A DNA stretch of 64,000 nt, from contig OZ024828.1 in assembly GCA_964016985.1 (NCBI GenBank), positions 30,333,129-30,397,128 on the forward strand, in the 5' to 3' direction. This document shows positions 56,851 through 64,000 of this stretch, one piece after another. The notes under the pieces were generated by a model. The model was not told where the DNA came from and did not search any database. It saw only the letters and a program-made list of their open reading frames with translations. The translations under genes and the position numbers were made by a program. The first letter of the stretch is position 1, and the number at the start of each line of letters is the position of its first letter. This stretch comes from Anodontia alba (lineage: Eukaryota > Mollusca > Bivalvia > Lucinida > Lucinidae).

Positions 56851-57804
56851 TTATTTTTATGTTGGTCAGCAATACGTTAAGTGATCAGATGCCAAAAAAA
56901 ATGAAGAATTAACGGGTCATATTGGTGCTACAGAATTTAAGGGATAAACTGTGTAAAAAAGAAAGGTATTGGACTATTAGGTAGGTATGAAACAAACATG
57001 ACCTGTTGAAATTCAGGATGTTCTAACCACAAACTGTTAACTCAACAGAGAAAAGTGATACATTTGATAAATTTCAAGCTACCTCACTTATGACTGGCAT
57101 TTGTCTTTTAATTTTTGTTACAAATATTTGGTAGATGCCAGAAGAATTTAGATTTTTTTTCAGCTGTTTTATGATGTACATGTTACAATTATCAAACGTT
57201 TTCGATCTATATTTACTGCAGCTTGGAAAATATGTTCTGGCAAGTTGTCCTTTACCTTTATTTGATTTAGCCCAAGTCGTTTAACCCTAGATGGGAGACA
57301 TCAGGATCTTGTCGATCATTGCAATGTGTATGTTGCCAGATTTATTTCGCATATTTTGCCACAAAGAGGACATGTATATGCTGATTTTAAAAGTCCCATA
57401 ACTATTCTCTTCTCCAATCCTTTTCCTTCTTTTCTTGGTTTTGGCTCATTGGTATTGAAATGGGGTGAAAACTATTTACCATGTAATTCTTACCTTCTTA
57501 TACATCTGGTGACACATTTTGCTTTCAGGTCCTTTAGAGTCTATTGTTGGAAAGTCATGTTGATTTGTCACGTTTCTATCGTTAGTTTAATTTATGGCTA
57601 TGGTACAGCGACCATACTATTCTTTTATACGCATCACTCCCAGTAGCGTAGCATATGAAATGCACATTTGGATGTGTAGTAGTAAAGCATAGATTAGGTG
57701 TCTTAGAAAAGTAGTGCTGTACTGTAGAGTGGAGTAAGACAGGGTAAGGTAGAACAAGACTTAAGTCATGACAAGAACGCCTCACCTAATAAGGTCTAAA
57801 CAGT
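56851..57804. other. No gene recognised
   Basis: An open frame of 106 codons (57326-57646, plus strand) is hydrophobic but unrecognised; I do not call it. Confidence 0.35.
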
Positions 57805-57868
57805 CCAACCCTAGTATTAGGCAGAAAATACACAAGCCAACCCTAGTATTAGGCAGAAAATACACAAG
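57805..57868. repeat. Exact 32 bp tandem duplication
   Basis: The 32-mer starting CCAACCCTAGTATTAGGCAG occurs twice without a mismatch. Confidence 0.95.
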
Positions 57869-57912
57869 CACAACTACCCAGAACCAAAGTGGTTACTAAC
57901 TCTTTTTCGGTC

Positions 57913-57916
<4 letters not shown>

Positions 57917-57983
<67 letters not shown>
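57917..57983. repeat. (AT)n microsatellite
   Basis: About 65 bp of uninterrupted AT. Confidence 0.95.
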
Positions 57984-57986
<3 letters not shown>

Positions 57987-58469
57987 GGACTGAGGAAAGT
58001 TGTCATGTAATATAAACCATACTTTACATATATATGAATAAGTCATGATAACAAAGAATATACATGTCAATTTTTTTTTCCAAGTAAACTATTTTTTTTT
58101 CATTTCTGTACATCGTAATTTTAGTGCTTAAAAAAAAAGACACGATTTTACCCCAAAATTCTCAGTTATGATGAAATGCGTCTTTTCAAAATTAAGTAGA
58201 ACAGTATAGAATCATTATATATCAGCCGTCTGTTTATTAAGTTATAGACAGACACATATGGCCTAAAACTATCGCCCTAAACCGGTGCTAGGGGCTGTAT
58301 GCAGCCTCGCAAACTAAATAGTAACACACAAAAAAAATTAATAAAATCGAATCTTCGATTTTCGTTCCTATGTGTTTTCTTTGTTTCTAAAGGCAGCCTT
58401 TTAGAATTTCTATTCATCAAAGAAAAACATAAACGCGTGCGAACTGTTATTGTTGAAGTTTATTGTCCT
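57984..58469. other. No feature recognised
   Basis: AT-rich spacer. Confidence 0.4.
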
Positions 58470-58819
58470 TCTTCAGAAAAGAGACGCTTATCAGTCTGTA
58501 TCGGGCGCAGAGAAACTTAATAAAACTATTATGTATTAAATGACGTCTGAAAACTGTTAGCGTCAAGACTTGCCCTCCATCTGTCTGACCATCCGCTAAT
58601 TACATTCTGTACCGTTCAATCATCAGGTTCTGGTACAAAGCTAATGCTCTACAGAATTCAAGACTCTGTGGACAAACAGGCAAGTTTTGGCCATCACTGT
58701 TTGCGTTTCGCCTAACGTTTACCCTACATATTTGTACATCTTTTATACGTTACCGTATCTGATCTAAAATCTGTACAATCCTTTTAACGACCTGTTGATA
58801 TGTATCAAAACTACTGGCT
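58470..58819 (+). repeat. Direct repeat H, copy 2
   Basis: Matches 54250-54567 in order and orientation; slightly longer because of small insertions. Confidence 0.65.
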
Positions 58820-58919
58820 GTGTTTGGGCCGGAACGTCAGAAAACGAACCGACGGAAATGTGTGCCCAGCAAAAATTCCTATCAGCCTTTATCTTCTTTC
58901 CTTTTAGAGAAGAACAATT

Positions 58920-59160
58920 TGCAAGGGAGGCTTAAATCTTTCCTTGTGTTTTGTCCTTGTGTCTTTTCAGTCCTTTCAGCTTTGCGATTGCCTCGATTTG
59001 GGAAGAGATAGCTGGTCTGTGAGCTTTTCGTGCGTTCGTTTGTTTTGCGCGTGTTGGTTTGTGTCTCTTTCCTCTTCCTCTTGGTGCCAGAGATTGGCTC
59101 GACTTGTGATTGTGGCACTCCCTAAACTTTTCTTTATACCTTTTTGTTGTGCAGGGACGC
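58920..59160 (+). repeat. Interspersed repeat B copy
   Basis: TCAGTCCTTTCAGC, GCGATTGCCTCGATTTGGGA, TCTCTTTCCTCTTCCTCTTG and GTGATTGTGGCACTCCC, in opposite orientation to 52925-53150. A 118-codon open frame overlapping it is a by-product. Confidence 0.65.
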
Positions 59161-59479
59161 CATCAGGAATACACAATAGTTGTAATCCTTGTAAACTTGG
59201 CTGCAAAACTGCCAAAATATCTAGTAAACTGAGGTCTGATCATTCTAAAGTTATAAAGTATGACATATTACGAATCATATTACTAAAATCAGCAAGATAG
59301 CGATAAAATTAGACTTGGTATTAAAAAAAATGATCCAAACATAATTTTCTCAGTCTGATTTCCCGGAAGAATTAACACGATTAAATATAAGTATAGAGGT
59401 GAACGTTTTTAGGAAACACCACAAAGCACACCAGGCTACTCGTACAGGGAATAAATGGAACCATGAGAAAAAGACGCTA
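59161..59479. other. No feature recognised
   Basis: Plain AT-rich sequence. Confidence 0.4.
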
Positions 59480-59560
59480 TAGCATATGCGAACAGCAAAG
59501 GTACAGGCGAGCCTGCGCATCCGCGCAGTCTCATCAGAACCTATGCTGTTTACTCACATA
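59480..59560. repeat. Family G interspersed repeat
   Basis: GGCGAGCCTGCGCATCCGCG, CAGTCTCATCAGAACC and TATGCTGTTTACTC. Confidence 0.6.
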
Positions 59561-59762
59561 AGCGATAGGCGAAGGAAAAATGTCACCCAAATCGCTAGGA
59601 AAGTGGCCTTTCTAAGGGGCCGCGCACCGAAAGATGATTCGACGGAAAATCTATTTTCTCGAGCCGTGCATCAATTATGTCTCCATATAGACCATGATAA
59701 TTATACACCTTATGGTGGTTAGTTCTTTTCAGGGTATGGCTGCACATCCAAACTTTACTTAA

Positions 59763-60170
59763 ATTATTGCATAAAAAGCAGTGTCGCACGTAATTAACAG
59801 CCGTGCATTAACCGGCGAAAAGCCGTGTATTAACAAGGCAATTCACCCGCTGTTAATGCACGGCTACGCAACATTCAATATGATCGTACCGTGGCCACAG
59901 CTGACGTTACGAGATGTGTACTGCCCGGCCCAAGAAAGAGCATAGTCCGTGGAAAGTGCGTTCGCGAGAAATCGGTAAAAAGGCGAAACAAAATAGTGCA
60001 AGAAATAGCGCGAAATATAGCAAATATTTTTAGTTTTTATGCAATAATAGCAATCGAACATGGTTTTTCAATGCATTAACATTCGCCAGATCCCTAGGGA
60101 GGTGTTGAAAACCGCGGCCTCCGGCCTCGGGACCGGGCGTATGTTAATGCATGAAAAACCATCTTTGATC
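59763..60170 (+). mobile_element. Repeat X, copy 2, without the B insertion
   Basis: Same order of blocks as 51354-52230, running directly from AATGCAT into GAAAAACCAT. The right arm of its GGTGTTGAAAACC hairpin is missing: after GGCCTCCGGCCTCGG it continues GACCGGGCG. Confidence 0.7.
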
Positions 60171-60445
60171 CCTACATTAAAAGCTGAGGCTTAGCACAGC
60201 GATAGAAATAAATCAAAACACTGATGATGATATTTTAGAATGCCTTCGTTTTACAATTTCATTAGCTTTCTCTTTTTATTTGTGAACTTCAACTTTTAAA
60301 GTGTTATGCAATCTGAAAAACAGACTTGTTTGCAGTGAAATATAATTAGAGCCATAAAAGCAACGTGGTGCAATTTGCCTGTCGATTGGGTTACTTTTTT
60401 ATGCATAGGTTAATTCATATAGCGTTTCGTACACTATTTTTACTG

Positions 60446-60527
60446 GACCGATGGCAAACAGTGCTTTCCCAAAAAAGTCCGCTTCTGGGGATACAGTCTG
60501 ATCAGGATCTACTCTGTTTGCCATTTT
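60446..60527. repeat. Worn copy of the GCAAACAG hairpin module
   Basis: ATGGCAAACAGTGC and CTACTCTGTTTGCCAT are inverted. The inside holds CAGTCTGATCAGGATC, intermediate between the TTAA-MITE module and family G. Confidence 0.55.
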
Positions 60528-60708
60528 CCTAGTATATTTAGAGATACATGCATATATTGTGAAACAAGTGCATGGAACATAGCGATATAAAAGGTGGATT
60601 AAAGTGCTCGAATGTTTAGGTAGTTTCTGTCATAAGATCGAAGCGTACCATATTTACCCTTTGTATATTCTTACCATACCAGTCCTTAACTTTCAATACA
60701 TTACGAAA

Positions 60709-60974
60709 ACACGCCTATTCAAATATATCTATTTTTTACAACCGAAAAAGAAAGGAAACTTTCAGATAAAAAATCTGATATTTTTCATATTTCTGCTAAA
60801 AACAGATTGTGGGTGCTCGTTAGAACCGCCTCGGCGAGGCGGTTCCAACGAGTTCCCACAATCTATGTTTTTAGCAAAATTACAAACATAATGTTTACCC
60901 CTGTAAACCCCAGTTTTGCTACATAAAAGTGGGGTTTAAGGGGGTCAAATTTATATAGGCATGTTTTCGTGATG
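60709..60974 (+). mobile_element. Family A MITE, copy 16
   Basis: Ends CATTACGAAAACACGCC and GCATGTTTTCGTGATG. The central palindrome is about 60793-60875, with the variant GTGCTCGTTAGAACC and GGTTCCAACGAGTTCCC. Confidence 0.9.
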
Positions 60975-61130
60975 AAGTCTATTTTCGATATGTTGCTGTG
61001 CTAAAACAGCTGTGAGGGAAACAAGCATTATGATCTTATGCTAGGTCTACACTGTTTCCTTATATTTGTCTGTGCGAATATTTATGTTAATAGAAACATC
61101 TAGTCTATATTTTAGCCGCAATATTAAACA

Positions 61131-61460
61131 AAAAAAAAAAAAAAAAAAAAAAAAATAAAGAAAAATCTTTGGACATGCGCGAAAAGCGAAGGTTAAGATC
61201 AGCTTGCCTATTTGCGCTGTCTGATCAGAATCTTCATTGGGTGCGTTTAGGACAGACAGGGATGTAAAGTATCTTCATGCGAACAACGAATACTTTGATC
61301 AGTCTGTGCGGATGTGCAGGCTGATTTGAGTCTCCGTTGGGCGTCCATGTCAGAGGATACGTTTCTGACGTTGTGAATCATTTTGCCATCAGAAAAAAAA
61401 AAAAAAAAAAAAAAAAACAACAAAAAAAAAAAAAAAAAACAACAACAACAACAACAACAA
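61131..61460. repeat. Poly-A tracts around a family G repeat
   Basis: A-runs at 61131-61155 and 61390-61438, then (CAA)n to 61460. Between them (61186-61370) is a family G repeat with two halves: AAGATCAGCTTGCC...CTGTCTGATCAG and GATCAGTCTGTGCGG...CAGGCTGATTTGAG. Confidence 0.75.
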
Positions 61461-61743
61461 ATTAGTTATATTGGGTCGTAGGATGGCTGATTAAAGGCAG
61501 TAAGATGTGTACAAATAAAAACATCGCCAATCCTAGCAGAGATTGCGCGTCTTTGTTTGCCCGGATTTCCATTTGCTTAGCGGCACGAAAGGTGTTAAGC
61601 GGTATACTTTAGAACTATTTGGCATTGTACTTTGACACTCAGTCCATTGTATGAGCCGCAACGTAAGAAAGCGTACTTTCTGGCATGTACGCCCGACGAA
61701 AACTCAACTCAATTTTGCGACTTACATGTATTTACCCAGCAGA

Positions 61744-61971
61744 TTAACCCATTTATGCCGGGTGGACTCTTCTATCTTAACACTTTGGATAGGTCTATTG
61801 CCAATAGGAATGTCTGGTCATTTTTTTTGTATTATTATGTTATGTAGAAATTCCTGTATTTTATGCAAACAGCGTAGACCCTGATCAGACGCCGCGTTCT
61901 GCGGCGCCTGATCAGGGTCTACACTATTTGCCACTGCCCCATTAATGAGACGGTAGGCGTAAATGGGTTAA
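61744..61971 (+). mobile_element. TTAA-type MITE with complete hairpin module
   Basis: TTAACCCATTTATGCC at the left and GGCGTAAATGGGTTAA at the right. The hairpin (about 61864-61932) is GCAAACAGCGTAGACCCTGA...AGGGTCTACACTATTTGCC with loop region GCGTTCTGC. It is the best-preserved copy of this family here. A 71-codon open frame over it is a by-product. Confidence 0.85.
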
Positions 61972-62309
61972 AATCTCAGCATCATTAAAGCATTAGACAG
62001 AAAACATAATACTTGAGACAATGTACCGTTGACAAGCACTCCTAGTGGAATCTCTAAAATTCACTGTCCACTTGCAAATACAAAGAGTATTTCCGGCCCA
62101 CGCATCAATGATGACTGTCAGGTATTCGTATAGCGAATGAAATCATGATAAGAAATAAAGAAAGAGTTCTCATATTCTAAAGAAACTTCTCTATTTATTT
62201 TCTCTACAGCTGGTGTTAGCACTGATATCACTGTTGGGTCAATTGTCTCTGAGTGCAGGCTGAGAAAATGGGCCTGAACGGGGGCTGAAGACTGTTACAT
62301 GTAACCTTT

Positions 62310-62410
62310 AACGTCCTGTAATTTAAGCAAACAGTGCAGACCCTGATCAGACGCCGTGTTCTGCGGCGTCTGATCTTGGTCTGTACTATTGCCAATTTCC
62401 CAAATGTCCC
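62310..62410. mobile_element. Partial TTAA-type MITE (hairpin module and right flank)
   Basis: GCAAACAGTGCAGACCCTGA and GCGTCTGATCTTGGTCTG flank GTGTTCTGC. CCTGTAATTTAA precedes it as in the full copy. I cannot define its ends. Confidence 0.6.
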
Positions 62411-63134
62411 AGTCAAAGTTTTACAGATGACTCTTTATTATCAGCACTCTGACGTTACTGCGACAAGAAAAGCGCGGCTATAAATAACCGTTACCTGGAT
62501 TGCGTCTAACGCGTGGTGTGATTACATTGATTAATCACGTGGACAACTACCTAAAGGAAATTTCGGCGTTTGTACACTATGGCTCGATTGTAAACAATCG
62601 ACCCAAAAAGGTGCCTATTCAAAGAAAATAATTTGCGCCCCTTGGGAATTTATTTATTACTTTTAAAGTAGTTCCATTTTCAGAAGGGACATGGTCTGCA
62701 AAAACGTCAAGCAGAATGACAAAAACGTTCTCTCATCTGTAAAAAATGGCTGTCAAATTACCAAGAGTAACATGCCCTACGCGTTTTTCAATATTCATTA
62801 GACATTCAGTCGAGTGCAGAGAATCAAAGCATGATATCCTGATGCCATCACAGAGGTCATTGCACCGAAAAACTGTTAAAAACAAACATCAAACGGTTTT
62901 ATAGTGCGGTCTTGTCGACTGCGCAATTCTGATTATTGACATACGACAGCTGAGTTATCTTGCATGCGATTGGTTTCGATTCAGTAGGCGGACACAAGCC
63001 AGTAGATGATATGTGATTGACTTGTCCTCTGTCTGGCCAGGAACAGCTGTTGTGAAATACAGGCAGACTTTATTTGGGTTTACAGGCAAAGATATCATGG
63101 CTTCCAAACGTAGTGAAAAGAGAATTCTGCTCAG
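62411..63134. other. No gene recognised
   Basis: AT-rich sequence. A short AAAGTAGTTCCATTTTCAGA near 62665 may be a repeat C fragment. Confidence 0.4.
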
Positions 63135-64000
63135 GGGGTAGGGGTTCGTCCAAAATGTTGACCTATTCATATACTGCCCTTTGGTTTTTATACCCATTTA
63201 TTGCTGGTGATTAGACAAATAGCACAGCCAATCCAATGAATACCAAGAGAACTAGTAGCCTCGAAAAATCTCAGAGAGAAAAATATACCCATATACCGGG
63301 ATATCAGAAAAGTGGGGCATTTCACATACGAATAAAAAAAATCGAGTCATTCATATACTTTTTGTTGAAAAAAGGGGGCTAATCATATACCTGGCAGCGC
63401 TTAAAAATGGGGATAATTCAGCACGCACATCCGTACTATAGGTATGCCATATATAGGAAGTTACCCTACCCCCCACTCCTCCCCCCCCCCGCCACGCACC
63501 CCTCCCCACCCCGCCCCCCCCCCTCACCTTGCCAAGTCTGTAAGTCCGTTTCCAACAATGAAAACTGTTGAAAAAAGAACACATGAGGAATCTGGCAAAA
63601 GACAATTTAGAAAACGAAATAATGCACTGTGTTAATAGGGTTTCTCCAGCTGACTGCAGATGCTACGAGCGTACTTCGGGATAATTTTGGTACGGGTGTG
63701 CGAGCGAGTATTTCAAAACCTACCCCATTCATATCCTGGCCTTTGAAAAACCGGACGAATTCATATACTGGTTCGTCTGAAATGTTGACCCATTCATGTA
63801 CTGCCCTTTGATTTTTTTTGTATCCATTTATCGCTGGTATTTAGACAACTATCAATGTCAATTCATTGAATACCAAGAGAACAAGCAGCCTAGAAAAATC
63901 TCTGAGCGAAAAATGTGTGCATATACCGGGATGTCAGAAAAAGTGGGGCCTATACCAATCAAGAAAAATCAGGTCAATCATATACTTTAAGTTGAAAATA
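63135..64000. repeat. Degenerate tandem duplication, ~629 bp period, running off the window
   Basis: GTTCGTCCAAAATGTTGACC at 63143 and GTTCGTCTGAAATGTTGACC at 63772 start parallel stretches. Both continue with TACTGCCCTTTG, ATGAATACCAAGAGAAC, GCATATACCGGGATGTCAG-type sequence and AATCATATACTT. Within the first unit, 63360-63440 repeats the CATATAC motif on a shorter scale. Confidence 0.75.
63468..63527. other. C-rich tract (G4/i-motif capable on the minus strand)
   Basis: Runs of 10, 4, 4 and 10 C within 60 bases, inside the first unit of the terminal duplication. Confidence 0.6.

Noticed and set aside
57326..57646. 106-codon hydrophobic open frame as a membrane protein
   Set aside because: No start context, family resemblance or neighbouring exon; T-rich DNA gives hydrophobic frames by default.
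58944..59300. 118-codon open frame
   Set aside because: Its Ser/Cys/Leu-rich string comes from repeat B, which gives similar peptides at 52901 and 51806 on the other strand.
1..64000. CRISPR array
   Set aside because: The repeated palindromes are dispersed, in both orientations, with transposon ends and irregular spacing, in eukaryotic-type DNA.

Overview
This window looks like intergenic or intronic DNA from a eukaryote, most likely a bivalve mollusc. The evidence is AT-rich sequence with no prokaryotic gene organisation, dense short non-autonomous DNA transposons with central hairpins, several di-, tri- and tetranucleotide microsatellites, a tRNA-derived SINE and a dead non-LTR retrotransposon tail. 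The bivalve assignment rests on recognising the style of these repeats (the GATCAGnnTGCGCATCnGCGCAGTCTGATC-type and GCAAACAGnGTAGAnCCTGATCAG-type repeats), not on a database search. I found no host protein-coding gene that I can defend. The open frames are short, uncorroborated, and often lie inside repeats.

Layout. 1-0.94 kb and 0.96-1.6 kb are two tandem arrays (about 155 bp and 126-140 bp units). 3.7-16.3 kb is MITE-rich: three copies of the dominant family (here called A), an element (D) broken by a TTAA-flanked MITE, small palindromic elements, and three Tigger/pogo-like MITEs, one split by a 1.2 kb Helentron-like insertion. 16.3-25.9 kb is sparser, with a satellite of about 160 bp units at 23.4-24.05 kb and two TTAA-type MITEs. 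25.9-36 kb carries more family A copies, a hAT-like element with a nested hairpin, microsatellites and the only recognisable protein remnant: the C-terminal part of a LINE reverse transcriptase (34.1-35.0 kb, minus strand). 36-44 kb has a young SINE with a perfect 12 bp target duplication, plus more MITEs. 44.1-45.8 kb is a 1.66 kb foldback with two family A copies in it. 47-54.6 kb and 58-60.2 kb share several repeat families (named B, H and X here), and in one place an insertion can be read against an empty copy. The window ends in a degenerate tandem duplication of about 630 bp that runs off the edge.

The main theme is hairpins. Family A has 16 copies in 64 kb. It has short terminal inverted repeats (CATYACGAAAACA) and a central palindrome that in one copy is perfect over 111 bp. 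Substitutions in the two arms of this palindrome match each other in several copies, so the arms evolve together. The same palindromic core (TTAGAACCGCCTC and its complement) also sits in at least three contexts whose flanks and ends are unrelated to family A. A second, unrelated hairpin module (GCAAACAG...AGACGCCGCG) behaves the same way in TTAA-type MITEs and inside a hAT-like element. Hairpin modules shared between unrelated transposons, with arms kept complementary, are the most unusual signal here.
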